Of a stretch of DNA of 64,000 nucleotides, positions 27,348 to 36,310 are shown one piece after another. The stretch covers positions 1 through 64,000 of the forward strand of contig NZ_JXYE01000004.1 in assembly GCF_000967725.1 (NCBI RefSeq), given 5' to 3'. Both the position numbers and the translations under genes were made by a program. The notes beneath the pieces were generated by a model. That model was not told where the DNA came from. It made no database searches and saw only the letters and a list, made by a program, of their open reading frames with translations. This stretch comes from Loktanella sp. S4079. GTDB taxonomy: Bacteria > Pseudomonadota > Alphaproteobacteria > Rhodobacterales > Rhodobacteraceae. Every line of letters begins with the position of its first letter. Within the stretch, counting starts at the first letter, position 1.

Positions 27348-28340
27348 ATGATATTTTGGACCTTTCAGCAAACCGAATGGGCTATCGGCGGCGGACCAAT
27401 AGCTTGGGTTGGTGATTTCATTGGCTACAAAGAGTCCAATTTCGGTCAGGCAATCAATAGCCTCGAAGTAACCGTTTTTTCAAACCCGCAACCTCAAGAA
27501 TTCAGAAAGCCGCCAAACTCAAGTTTGCGACGGAAGGGCATCAGACAACCTCATGAGGCAAAGCTGCCTAGCGTCGTCTACCGCAAAAAGGAAAGAAAGC
27601 TCGGTATCAAGTGGCAGTCACAAAACCTGACCGAAGATGAAATGGAAATTTCAGGATGGCAAAATGCCACCCGATCTGTGTTCATCAGAGCCGTTCGAGA
27701 TGTTCATGATGCGCTGGCTTGGGGCTTGAACGAACGTCTTTCGGGGCGAGATGATTTTGACATTTCGGCTTGCTTGGAGTGGGTGAAAGTCGCTCAAGTC
27801 CACGTACCTACAACTGACGAAGACCTACGCTCTGTTCTTTCTCGTCGTTCAGAGGAGCACCTCCATCTCGTTCGTACAAAAGACTTCCACAAAAAATTCG
27901 ACATTGACTGGAGTTCAATGCACGAAGACGCAGCCTATCTTCTTTATCACCCCGATCTTTGGAACGATACAGATGAGAGAATGCCTCCTGGCAACCAACT
28001 CGGGAAGGGTATTCTGAAGAACTTTGATTACTATGAGAACACTTCACTCATCGGCATACTGACGAGTTTGGGGCTCTCAACATATGACAATGCGCTTGTC
28101 TACGACGACAAAATTAAGGCGTTGCAAGTCGAATTGGCCCTGGCATTCGCGCATATCAAGAAGAGCGGCGATGTGCCTGAAACTCTTACCGATGAACTCA
28201 TACGAAAAATGAAGCTTGAATCGAACAACAAAAACTCGTTCAGGGTTCATCGTTCACGGCATGGCGTTAATAGTCATTTTCATTGGATGTCATACTACCT
28301 AGAGAAATTCACAAGCCAGAACCGTCGACACTTCCCTTAG
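27348..28340 (+). CDS. Uncharacterised protein, 330 residues
   Basis: Not recognised. The protein begins MIFWTFQQTEWAIGGGPIAWV; it is soluble, rich in charged residues and has no signal peptide. Seen in it are a basic segment at residues 60-85 (RRKGIRQPHEAKLPSV, KKERKLGIKW) and several His/Asp-rich patches (HLHLVRTKDFHKKFDIDW near 175, YHPDLWND near 205), which do not make a motif I can name. Lower GC and a different codon use than dnaE suggest recent acquisition. It stands alone between dnaE and the purine cluster, followed by a nested hairpin at 28459. A Shine-Dalgarno sequence is not obvious at 27348, so the true start could be later. Confidence 0.55.
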   Translation: MIFWTFQQTEWAIGGGPIAWVGDFIGYKESNFGQAINSLEVTVFSNPQPQEFRKPPNSSLRRKGIRQPHEAKLPSVVYRKKERKLGIKWQSQNLTEDEMEISGWQNATRSVFIRAVRDVHDALAWGLNERLSGRDDFDISACLEWVKVAQVHVPTTDEDLRSVLSRRSEEHLHLVRTKDFHKKFDIDWSSMHEDAAYLLYHPDLWNDTDERMPPGNQLGKGILKNFDYYENTSLIGILTSLGLSTYDNALVYDDKIKALQVELALAFAHIKKSGDVPETLTDELIRKMKLESNNKNSFRVHRSRHGVNSHFHWMSYYLEKFTSQNRRHFP

Positions 28341-28458
28341 CTCCGCCAAAACCACCATTCGTAACTGCAGCAGTTTCGGTGAGTTTGGGCTCCGACCCGC
28401 CATTCGTCGCGCATCGCAGGAGCGTTCGCTGTTTTGATACATGCCAAATTTTACAAGG

Positions 28459-28502
28459 CTCAATACCTGCGCATAGCAAAGCGCAGTTTCAAATGTATTG
28501 AG
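28459..28502. repeat. Nested hairpin downstream of the unknown gene
   Basis: CTCAATAC at 28459-28466 pairs with GTATTGAG at 28495-28502, and inside it CTGCGC at 28467-28472 pairs with GCGCAG at 28481-28486. The two stems stack on the left side and are parted by an 8-base bulge on the right. It could be a terminator without a T-run, a small structured RNA or a degenerate repeat. The stretch from 28341 to 28634 holds no gene. Confidence 0.4.
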
Positions 28503-28634
28503 TTCAGCCCAGCCTTCATCGTGTCGTTTGGTTAATTTCGGCTAGCCAATTTCTAGCAGTCCGTTGCCTAGGTTGACGCATGTTTACGCTCTTGCATTGA
28601 CGTGGTGCTATGGAATCGGAAATATGACGGTCCG

Positions 28635-28922
28635 ATGACACAACAGTTGAACGCCTTTTTTGCTGCCATGTCTGACCCGACCCGACGGGCTGTGATTGAG
28701 CGGCTTGTGAGTGGCCCGGCCAGCGTGACCGAGCTACATGCGCCACATGATATGGCGCTGCCGACATTCATGCGCCACCTCGGCGTTTTGGAAAAATCGG
28801 GGATCGTTCATTCGGTCAAAAAGGGGCGCGTTCGGACCTGCCATCTAGAGTATGCGCCTCTTGTCGAAGCGCAAGGCTGGCTCGCTTGGCAACGCCATCT
28901 TTGGGAAAATCGCACTGACTAG
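28635..28922 (+). CDS. ArsR-family winged-helix regulator
   Basis: A 95-residue regulator starting at the ATG at 28635 (MTQQLNAFFAAMSDPTRR). The ArsR pattern is clear: SDPTRRAVIERLVSGPASVTEL, then a recognition helix MALPTFMRHLGVLEKSGIV and the wing KKGRVRTCHL. The metal-binding Cys residues of ArsR/SmtB (CxC in the recognition helix) are absent, so it is of the non-metal group that often regulates a neighbouring SRPBCC or enzyme gene. No such gene is next to it; the nearest plus-strand genes are xdhABC, 350 bases on. Confidence 0.88.
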   Translation: MTQQLNAFFAAMSDPTRRAVIERLVSGPASVTELHAPHDMALPTFMRHLGVLEKSGIVHSVKKGRVRTCHLEYAPLVEAQGWLAWQRHLWENRTD

Positions 28923-29275
28923 ATGGGTGGATCAAGATCCACCCTACGCCGCGTCGCTGGCCCATCCCTGCCCTAGGCAGTGTGAATTGTGTGCTGCGAG
29001 GTCTGCTTAGGCGGCTTCGCCCCGAACGCGAGCAAGACGTAATGTAACACCTTCGCATGCCCACCCCCTATCCATGCAATCTGATCAAGTTTCTTGCGCG
29101 GTGAAGCGATTAAATTTTGATCAATCAGTCAAATATCAAGCGCGCCGCCAGCGAATTAACCTTGCCAAATGTCGCGCGCACCGCTTTCATAGGTCAAAGC
29201 TTGGCCGCGCTGTCTACGCCGCATCGACAGTCCCGTGCCAAACGGAGCGTATTGGTAAGGCGGCAGGTTTACATT
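28923..29275. promoter_or_regulatory. Upstream region of xdhA with repeat and symmetry
   Basis: No gene is seen. It begins with a REP-like palindrome (28926-28948). Near the middle, ATTTTGA at 29114-29120 and TCAAAT at 29129-29134 form an inverted repeat with an 8-base spacer, a plausible site for a transcription factor. The open frame that runs through it into xdhA has no ribosome binding site of its own and is not part of the gene. Confidence 0.35.
28926..28948. repeat. REP-like palindrome, copy 1
   Basis: Core GGTGGATC-AA-GATCCACC followed by CTACG. The whole 23 bases recur in inverted orientation at 31771-31793, inside xdhB. It starts 4 bases after the ArsR stop codon, where REP elements often lie. 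Confidence 0.75.
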
Positions 29276-30631
29276 ATGGAAGTCACGTTTCTTCTGAACG
29301 GGCAAACCGTGCAGGTGGAAGCGCAGCCGACGCAAACCCTGCTGGATTGGCTCCGCGTGGAGCGCAACCTTTGCGGCACCAAAGAAGGCTGTAACGAAGG
29401 CGATTGCGGTGCTTGCTCGGTCGTTGTGCAAGATGGCGACGGAATCCGGGCGATGAATGCATGCATCTTGTTTCTGCCGCAACTCAATGGCAAAGCCGTC
29501 CGGACTGTCGAAGGGATCGCAGGACCACAAGGCGAGTTGCACCCGGTTCAGCAAGCGATGATTGATCATCACGGTTCACAATGCGGTTTCTGCACCCCGG
29601 GTTTCATCGCCTCGATGGCAGCCGGCCACGCCCAAGGACGCACAGACCACGACGATGTATTGGCTGGGAACCTGTGCCGTTGCACCGGATACGCCCCTAT
29701 CATTCGGGCTGCGCAAGCTGCGGCGAAACACCCGGCCCCCGAATGGCTGCAAGACACGCCCCCCGACATTGCACCGAACAGCTATGCGCCAACAACACTA
29801 AACGAATTAGCCATGTGGTATGCAGCGAACCCCGATGCAACGCTGATTGCCGGCGCCACGGATGTGGGGCTATGGGTCACGAAACAATTGCGCGACTTGG
29901 GTAAGGTCGCATTTGTGAACCGCTGCCACGAATTGCGCGAAATCACCGCAACGGCGGACACGATCCATATCGGTGCAGCGGTCACGATGACGGAAACTCT
30001 CGCGCTCGCGCGACGACATCTGCCCTATTGGGCCAGCCTGATCCGGCGCTACGGGTCCGAACAAGTGCGCAATGCCGCGACCATTGGCGGCAATATCGCA
30101 AACGGTTCCCCCATTGGAGACAACCCACCTGCCCTGATCGCAATGGGCGCAACGCTTCACTTGCGCCACGGTGACAAGACCCGCGAAATGCCGATTGCGG
30201 ATTTCTTTATCGACTACGGCAAACAAGATCGACAACCAGGCGAACTTGTCACCGGGGTCAGCATTCCGAAGTCAGCGCCGGACCTGCGCTGCTACAAAAT
30301 CTCGAAACGGTTTGACCAAGATATTTCCGCCGTCTGTGGGTGTTTTAATATCACCGTTGCAGATGGCATCGTGAAAGAGGCCAAGATCGGATTTGGCGGC
30401 ATGGCCGGTATCCCCAAACATGCCAGCCATGTCGAAGCGGCCCTGATTGGGCAACCGTGGACCACGGCAACAATCGAGGCCGCATGTGCGAAATTCACCG
30501 AAGACTTCACACCACTGTCCGACATGCGCGCTTCGGCCAGCTATCGGATTGAGATCGCACAAAACCTCTTGCGCAGGTATTTTGCTGAAATCATGGGCCA
30601 GTCCACAAACGTGCTTGAGGTGACATCATGA
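29276..30631 (+). CDS. xdhA: Xanthine dehydrogenase small subunit
   Basis: A 451-residue iron-sulfur and FAD subunit. The plant-type [2Fe-2S] domain has the first cluster Cys block at residues 37-50 (CGTKEGCNEGDCGACSV), and the second has CGFCTPGF near 102 and GNLCRCTGY near 133. An FAD-binding domain of the CO-dehydrogenase type follows from about 170, with the typical ATIGGNIANGSPIGDNPPA near 265. It passes electrons from the molybdenum site to NAD+. The start is the ATG at 29276 (MEVTFLLNGQTV), with GGCAGG upstream. It overlaps xdhB by 4 bases. Confidence 0.95.
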   Translation: MEVTFLLNGQTVQVEAQPTQTLLDWLRVERNLCGTKEGCNEGDCGACSVVVQDGDGIRAMNACILFLPQLNGKAVRTVEGIAGPQGELHPVQQAMIDHHGSQCGFCTPGFIASMAAGHAQGRTDHDDVLAGNLCRCTGYAPIIRAAQAAAKHPAPEWLQDTPPDIAPNSYAPTTLNELAMWYAANPDATLIAGATDVGLWVTKQLRDLGKVAFVNRCHELREITATADTIHIGAAVTMTETLALARRHLPYWASLIRRYGSEQVRNAATIGGNIANGSPIGDNPPALIAMGATLHLRHGDKTREMPIADFFIDYGKQDRQPGELVTGVSIPKSAPDLRCYKISKRFDQDISAVCGCFNITVADGIVKEAKIGFGGMAGIPKHASHVEAALIGQPWTTATIEAACAKFTEDFTPLSDMRASASYRIEIAQNLLRRYFAEIMGQSTNVLEVTS

Positions 30632-32928
30632 GCGTCACCAAACCACTTCCCCATGACGCGGCGCAGCTTCATGTTACTGGGACAGCACGTTATATCGACG
30701 ACATCCCGACACCGAACGGCACATTGCATTTGGCCTTTGGTCTCGCGCAAATCGCATTTGGCAGCTATACGCTTGATCTTGATCCAGTGCGCGCGGCAGC
30801 CGGTGTCGTTGACGTACTTACCGCCGACGATTTGCCCTTTGCGAATGATGTGTCGCCATCGGTCCATGATGAACCACTTCTTGCCACGGGCAGCATACAT
30901 TATCTGGGCCAACCGCTGTTTCTGGTTGTCGCAGACAGCCATCTCAACGCCCGCAAAGCCGCGCGTCTGGCCAAGATCAAATATGCTGAAGAAACCCCGA
31001 TCCTTACGATAGATGATGCTCTTGCTGCGAATAGCCGATTTGAGGACGGCCCCGTCATCTGGAAAAAGGGCGACGTGGATCAAGCCCTAGAAAACGCCCC
31101 GCATCAAGTGCGGGGCAGCATCACCATGGGTGGCCAAGAACACTTCTACCTCGAAGGACAGGCCGCACTCGCCCTCCCCCAAGAAGGCGGCGACATGCTG
31201 GTGCATAGCTCGACCCAACACCCAACCGAGATCCAACATAAGGTGGCAGAGGCGCTCGGCATTCCGATGCACAGTGTTCGGGTCGAAGTCCGCCGGATGG
31301 GCGGCGGGTTTGGCGGCAAGGAAAGCCAAGGAAACGCCTTAGCGGTCGCATGTGCCGTCGCAGCACGTGCCACGGGCAACCCCTGCAAGATGCGCTATGA
31401 CCGTGATGACGATATGATGATCACGGGCAAGCGGCATGATTTCCGGATCGACTATATTGCGGGTTATGACGCGACAGGCAAACTGACAGGTGTAGATTTT
31501 ACACAGCTCACCCGTTGCGGCTGGGCCCAAGACCTGTCGCTGCCTGTCGCCGACCGGGCAATGCTGCATGCCGATAACGCGTACCATCTGCCCGCGGTGC
31601 GGATCACGTCACATCGGCTCAAAACCAACACGCAATCGGCAACCGCCTATCGCGGTTTTGGCGGTCCGCAAGGGGTGCTGGGCGTTGAACGGGTGATGGA
31701 CCACATTGCACGGGACCTCGGTCTTGACCCTGCGCTTGTGCGCCAACGCAACTATTACAATTCGGCGCACCGTAGGGTGGATCTTGATCCACCTGCCCCG
31801 CAAACGACGCCGTACCACATGCCTGTCACTGATTTCATCCTTCATGAAATGACGGAACGGTTGTTAGAGGCCTCTGACTACACCAACCGACGCACCGCGA
31901 TCACTGATTGGAACGCCTCCCAAACGATCTTGAAAAAAGGGATCGCGATCAGCCCGGTCAAATTCGGGATATCCTTTACCCTATCGCACCTAAACCAAGC
32001 CGGGGCGCTGGTGCATGTCTACCAAGACGGCTCTGTCCATATGAACCATGGTGGCACCGAAATGGGGCAAGGCCTGTTCCAAAAGGTCGCCCAAGTCGCC
32101 GCCAGCCGCTTTGGCATCGACGTCAGCGCCGTTAAGATCACGGCGACCGACACAGGCAAGGTGCCCAATACCTCGGCCACAGCCGCCTCATCAGGATCAG
32201 ACCTAAACGGTATGGCCGTCGCAAATGCCTGCGACATCATCCGCGACCGGATCGCGGAGTGCCTTGCATCGCTTCATCAATGCCGGATGGAAGAGGTCAC
32301 ATTCGCCGATAACACTGTCACCGTTGGCGGCGAAACCATGTCATTCGCGCAGGCAGCAATGACCGCCTACCAAAACCGCGTCAGCCTGTCAGCGACTGGG
32401 TTCTACAAAACCCCCGGCCTTGCTTGGGATCGTGCCAAAGGCACCGGCACGCCATTTTTCTACTTTGCCCAAGGGGCTGCTGTGACCGAGGTCGTCATTG
32501 ACACGCTCACTGGCGAAAACCGCATTTTGCGTACCGACATTTTGCATGATGCAGGCGCATCTCTAAACCCTGCGCTCGATATTGGTCAGGTCGAGGGCGG
32601 TTACGTCCAAGGGGCTGGTTGGCTCACGACAGAAGAACTGATTTGGGACGACAAGGGCCGCCTGCGGACACACGCCCCATCGACCTATAAAATTCCTGCC
32701 TGTTCGGACGGACCAGATGTGTTCAATGTCAACCTTTGGGATGAACCCAATCCGGCGCAGACGATCTATCGCTCTAAGGCTGTCGGTGAACCTCCGTTTA
32801 TGCTGGGTATTTCGGCGTTTCTTGCGCTGGCCGACGCGGTAGCCCATTGCGGCCCGCAATACGCAGACCTACAAGCCCCCGCAACGGCCGAAGAAATACT
32901 ACGTGCCATAAAAAGGGCACGTGGATGA
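30628..32928 (+). CDS. xdhB: Xanthine dehydrogenase molybdopterin-binding subunit
   Basis: A 766-residue large subunit that carries the molybdenum cofactor and oxidises hypoxanthine and xanthine to urate. Signature segments: RRMGGGFGGKESQGNAL near residue 228, TAYRGFGGPQGVLG near 340, HMNHGGTEMGQGLF near 475 and VGEPPFMLGISAFLAL near 717, where Glu is the catalytic base. Around residues 381-389 the reading frame runs through a REP-like 23-mer, giving RRVDLDPP; this lies in a variable surface loop before TTPYHMPVTDF and keeps the frame. The gene overlaps xdhA and xdhC by 4 bases each (ATGA). Confidence 0.95.
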   Translation: MSVTKPLPHDAAQLHVTGTARYIDDIPTPNGTLHLAFGLAQIAFGSYTLDLDPVRAAAGVVDVLTADDLPFANDVSPSVHDEPLLATGSIHYLGQPLFLVVADSHLNARKAARLAKIKYAEETPILTIDDALAANSRFEDGPVIWKKGDVDQALENAPHQVRGSITMGGQEHFYLEGQAALALPQEGGDMLVHSSTQHPTEIQHKVAEALGIPMHSVRVEVRRMGGGFGGKESQGNALAVACAVAARATGNPCKMRYDRDDDMMITGKRHDFRIDYIAGYDATGKLTGVDFTQLTRCGWAQDLSLPVADRAMLHADNAYHLPAVRITSHRLKTNTQSATAYRGFGGPQGVLGVERVMDHIARDLGLDPALVRQRNYYNSAHRRVDLDPPAPQTTPYHMPVTDFILHEMTERLLEASDYTNRRTAITDWNASQTILKKGIAISPVKFGISFTLSHLNQAGALVHVYQDGSVHMNHGGTEMGQGLFQKVAQVAASRFGIDVSAVKITATDTGKVPNTSATAASSGSDLNGMAVANACDIIRDRIAECLASLHQCRMEEVTFADNTVTVGGETMSFAQAAMTAYQNRVSLSATGFYKTPGLAWDRAKGTGTPFFYFAQGAAVTEVVIDTLTGENRILRTDILHDAGASLNPALDIGQVEGGYVQGAGWLTTEELIWDDKGRLRTHAPSTYKIPACSDGPDVFNVNLWDEPNPAQTIYRSKAVGEPPFMLGISAFLALADAVAHCGPQYADLQAPATAEEILRAIKRARG
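31771..31793. repeat. REP-like palindrome, copy 2, inside xdhB
   Basis: Identical, in inverted orientation, to the 23 bases at 28926-28948. Here it is read as coding sequence (Arg-Arg-Val-Asp-Leu-Asp-Pro-Pro) in a loop of XdhB. Confidence 0.8.
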
Positions 32929-33665
32929 GCACAGGCATTCGGATCACCATTACCAAAACCGCCGGGTCAACGCCCCGCGATGCGGGCACGCAAATGATGG
33001 TTTGGTCTGACCGGATCGAAGGCACGATTGGCGGTGGTCGGCTCGAATGGGACGCCATCAGCGAAGCACGCCAAATGCTGACACAGGGCAAATCTCAACA
33101 ATCGCAAACCATCTCGCTTGGACCTCAGCTAGGCCAGTGCTGTGGCGGGTCGGTGTCACTGCGCTGGGAACAGGCGGATGCGCTCGCGCCTCAAGACACA
33201 CGGCCCCTTTGGATTTATGGGGCAGGGCATGTGGGCCGCGCGATCGTCAATGTTATGGCCCCCCTGCCCGATTTCGAAATTACCTGGGTTGATACGCACG
33301 CAAATCGTTTTCCCAAGACGGATCAGACCATCCTTGTCGCGGCTAGTCCGGAACAAGTGGTGAAACACGCCCCTGATAATGCCGATCACCTGATTCTGAC
33401 CTACAGCCACGACATGGATTTCGCCCTGTGTCACGCGATTCTGTCAGGGCCGTTTCACCACGCGGGACTGATCGGTTCGGCGACAAAATGGGCCCGGTTT
33501 CGCAAGCGGCTCGCCGCATTAGGGCATAGCGGCGAACAACTGTCGCGCATTGCGTGTCCAATTGGCGATCCATCACTGGGGAAACACCCAGCAGCACTTG
33601 CGCTTGGCGTCGCAACAGCGATGATCGCGCCTCAATCGCAGCGGACCGAGGACAAAACCGCATGA
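32925..33665 (+). CDS. xdhC: Xanthine dehydrogenase accessory protein
   Basis: A 246-residue XdhC, the chaperone that binds molybdenum cofactor, helps its sulfuration and inserts it in XdhB. Evidence: TAGSTPRDAGTQMMV near the N-terminus, GTIGGGRLEWDAI near 32, QCCGGSV near 70, a Rossmann-like GAGHVGRAIVN near 98, and the C-terminal GLIGSATKWARFRKRL and ACPIG motifs. Typical length. Starts at the ATG at 32925, with 4-base overlaps with xdhB and with the ABC transporter ATPase gene, tying the enzyme and transporter into one transcript. Confidence 0.94.
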   Translation: MSTGIRITITKTAGSTPRDAGTQMMVWSDRIEGTIGGGRLEWDAISEARQMLTQGKSQQSQTISLGPQLGQCCGGSVSLRWEQADALAPQDTRPLWIYGAGHVGRAIVNVMAPLPDFEITWVDTHANRFPKTDQTILVAASPEQVVKHAPDNADHLILTYSHDMDFALCHAILSGPFHHAGLIGSATKWARFRKRLAALGHSGEQLSRIACPIGDPSLGKHPAALALGVATAMIAPQSQRTEDKTA

Positions 33666-35185
33666 GCACCCCATTGCTTGCCCTCAGCGGGCTGACCAAA
33701 GCCTACCCGGGCGTGGTCGCGAACAAGGATGTCTCGTTCGAGATCGCCCCCGGCGAAATCCACGCCCTTTTGGGTGAAAACGGTGCGGGCAAGTCAACAC
33801 TTGTAAAAACGATCTACGGGTTGGTGAAACCAGATAGCGGCACCATGACGTTGAATGGGGCACCCTTTACACCAGCCGAACCGCGCGCGGCACGTGCCGC
33901 CGGGGTCGCTATGGTGTTTCAGCACTTTTCGCTGTTTGACGCGCTGAACGTCGCAGAAAACATCGCGCTCGGCATGGAAAATCCACCGCCCCAACGCGAA
34001 ATCGCAGAGCGTGTGCGTGCGGTTTCTGATCAATATGGTTTGCCGCTCGACCCGGCGCGCATTGTTGGGGAACTTTCTGCAGGTGAACGCCAGCGAGTCG
34101 AAATTATCCGCTGTCTTCTCCAAGATCCCAAACTGTTGATCATGGACGAACCAACATCGGTGCTTACTCCGCAAGAAGTTGAAATCCTGTTCAAAACGCT
34201 CCGCAAGCTTAGCGCGGAGGGCACCGCGATCTTGTATATCTCGCATAAGCTAGAGGAAATTCGTGCGCTTTGCGAAAACGCGACGGTACTGCGTTTGGGG
34301 CAAGTCGTGGGCACTTGCGATCCGCGTACGACAACTGCACGCGATATGGCTGAACTGATGGTGGGCTCCGCGTTATTGGTGCCAGAGCGTGCCCCACATA
34401 CTGATGGTGAAACCATTTTGTCGCTCAACAATGTCTCGGCCAAGGCCCCGACACGGTTCGGCACTGCCCTGCGCGACATCCAACTGACGGTTCACATGGG
34501 TGAAGTCCTAGGTATCGGCGGCGTTGCAGGTAACGGTCAAGACGAATTGGTCGCGGTCCTCGCTGGGGAAACACGTGTTGCGCGGGACATGATTACGTTT
34601 GACGGGCAGAACATTGGTCATTTTGGGCCAAATGCGCGTCGCAAAATCGGCCTACTGACAGCGCCCGAAGAGCGCATGGGCCATGCTGCTGCCCCTGACA
34701 TGAGCCTGACCGAAAACGCAGTTCTGACCGCCACCACCCGGCAGCAGCTGACCAGCAAAGGTTTCGTCAATTGGCGCAAGGCCCGCAAATTTGCCGAAGA
34801 GGTGATCGCCCAATTTGATGTGCGCACTCCCGGCCCGCAAAATGCCGCGCGTTCGCTGTCAGGTGGGAACCTCCAAAAATTTGTCATCGGCCGTGAAATC
34901 ATGCAAAGCCCCGACGTCTTGGTGGTGAATCAACCGACCTGGGGCGTTGATGCCTCGGCAGCGGCGGCGATCCGGCAGGCGCTGTTGGATTTGGCTGCAA
35001 AGGGCACGGCCATCATATGTATTTCGCAGGATCTGGATGAGCTGATGGAAATCTCTGATCGCTTTGCTGCCCTGAACGAGGGGCGCCTATCTGCCCCACG
35101 CCCGGCGCAAGGTTTGACCGTCGAAGAAATTGGTCTGATGCTTGGCGGTGCGCATGACATGGAGGTCGCACATGTCGAAGCCTAG
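33662..35185 (+). CDS. Nucleoside/purine ABC transporter, dual ATPase
   Basis: A 507-residue ATP-binding protein with two fused ABC domains, as in the NupO/YufO and sugar MglA group. The first domain has Walker A GENGAGKST near residue 37, signature LSAGERQR near 140 and Walker B LLIMDEPT near 160; the second has a degenerate Walker A (GVAGNGQDE near 285), as usual for this group, signature LSGGNLQK near 398 and VLVVNQPTWGVD near 422, where the usual Asp-Glu is Asn-Gln. It should power uptake of purine nucleosides or bases with the two permeases and BMP protein downstream. It overlaps xdhC by 4 bases. Confidence 0.9.
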   Translation: MSTPLLALSGLTKAYPGVVANKDVSFEIAPGEIHALLGENGAGKSTLVKTIYGLVKPDSGTMTLNGAPFTPAEPRAARAAGVAMVFQHFSLFDALNVAENIALGMENPPPQREIAERVRAVSDQYGLPLDPARIVGELSAGERQRVEIIRCLLQDPKLLIMDEPTSVLTPQEVEILFKTLRKLSAEGTAILYISHKLEEIRALCENATVLRLGQVVGTCDPRTTTARDMAELMVGSALLVPERAPHTDGETILSLNNVSAKAPTRFGTALRDIQLTVHMGEVLGIGGVAGNGQDELVAVLAGETRVARDMITFDGQNIGHFGPNARRKIGLLTAPEERMGHAAAPDMSLTENAVLTATTRQQLTSKGFVNWRKARKFAEEVIAQFDVRTPGPQNAARSLSGGNLQKFVIGREIMQSPDVLVVNQPTWGVDASAAAAIRQALLDLAAKGTAIICISQDLDELMEISDRFAALNEGRLSAPRPAQGLTVEEIGLMLGGAHDMEVAHVEA

Positions 35186-35187
35186 TG

Positions 35188-35215
35188 CTGCCTCCGGCGG
35201 GAGTATTTTAACCAA
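35188..35215. repeat. GC-rich intergenic motif, possible dispersed repeat
   Basis: TGCCTCCGGCGGGAGTATTT lies between the ATPase and first permease genes. I recall similar CTCCGGCGGGAG-TATTT units as common intergenic repeats in Rhodobacteraceae. CTCC-GGCG-GGAG forms a small stem. Only one copy was noticed here, so the call is tentative. Confidence 0.35.
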
Positions 35216-35230
35216 AGCGAGGATGGCCGT

Positions 35231-36310
35231 TTGATCACGCTTGAGAAACGGTCTCAGCCCTCGCGCGTTTGGGCATTTGCCGCACCGGTCATGGCCGTCG
35301 TATTAACGATGCTTTGTGGTGGGTTGCTGTTTGCGGCGCTCGGGAAATCCCCAGTCGAAACGATCCGCACCATTTTCTTTGATCCACTGTTCTCAGAGTT
35401 TGCATGGTTCTATCGCCCACAGCTTTTGATCAAGGGTGCTCCGCTGGTCTTGATTGCCATTGGCCTGTCTTTTGGTTTTCGCGCTGGGATTTGGAATATC
35501 GGCGCTGAAGGGCAATATATCGTTGGCGCAATCTGCGGCGCTGCTGTTGGCCTAGCGTTTTATCCAACCGAGTCGATTTTCATCTTTCCATTGATGATTG
35601 TCGCCGGGATTTTGGGCGGTACGCTTTGGGCGCTGATCCCAGGGATACTCAAGGTGAAATTCGACACCAATGAAATCCTTGTGTCATTGATGTTGGTCTA
35701 TGTCGCGGAACAATTGCTTGCGTCAATGGCGTTGGGGGCCTTGCGAAATCCAGACGGGATGGGTTTTCCAGGATCGCGGAATCTTGCCAAATATGACAGC
35801 GCATCGAGCTGGATTTCTGAAAATGCGGGAATGCACTGGGGTGTCGTGCTGGCCTTCGTCGCAGTGATTTTTGCCTATGTGACCCTCTCGCGGCACTTAT
35901 TTGGGTTTCAAGTTCGGCTTGCCGGGCAGAGCCCGCGTGCGGCACGATTTGGTGGCGTGAACCCACAGGCGCTGGTGCTTATCTGTATGGCAATTTCGGG
36001 TGGGCTGGCTGGTGCCGCGGGGCTGTTTGAAGTTGCGGGCCCTGCCGGTCAGATCAGCATTGATTTCAACGTCGGCTATGGTTTCACCGCGATCATTGTT
36101 GCGTTCTTAGGCCGCTTGCATCCCATCGGAATTTTGCTGGCTGCGGGTCTGATGGCCCTGACCTATATTGGCGGTGAAATCGCGCAGTCAAACCTTGGTC
36201 TTCCCGGAGCAGCAATTCAATTGATGCAGGGGATGCTGCTATTTTTCCTTTTGATGGTGGATGTTCTGAGCAACTACCGCTTACGGCTTGGCAAGAAGGC
36301 GATTGTCTAA
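35231..36310 (+). CDS. Nucleoside/purine ABC transporter permease 1
   Basis: A 359-residue inner-membrane protein of the BPD_transp_2 family (NupP/YufP type), with about 8-10 hydrophobic segments. Characteristic stretches: GAPLVLIAIGLSFGFRAGIWNIGAEGQYI near residue 75 and GGVNPQALVLICMAISGGLAGAAG near 240. The start is taken as TTG at 35231 with GAGGATGG upstream; the other reading frame stops there. The stop overlaps the next permease start by one base (TAATG). It forms the translocation pore with the following gene product. Confidence 0.9.
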   Translation: MITLEKRSQPSRVWAFAAPVMAVVLTMLCGGLLFAALGKSPVETIRTIFFDPLFSEFAWFYRPQLLIKGAPLVLIAIGLSFGFRAGIWNIGAEGQYIVGAICGAAVGLAFYPTESIFIFPLMIVAGILGGTLWALIPGILKVKFDTNEILVSLMLVYVAEQLLASMALGALRNPDGMGFPGSRNLAKYDSASSWISENAGMHWGVVLAFVAVIFAYVTLSRHLFGFQVRLAGQSPRAARFGGVNPQALVLICMAISGGLAGAAGLFEVAGPAGQISIDFNVGYGFTAIIVAFLGRLHPIGILLAAGLMALTYIGGEIAQSNLGLPGAAIQLMQGMLLFFLLMVDVLSNYRLRLGKKAIV

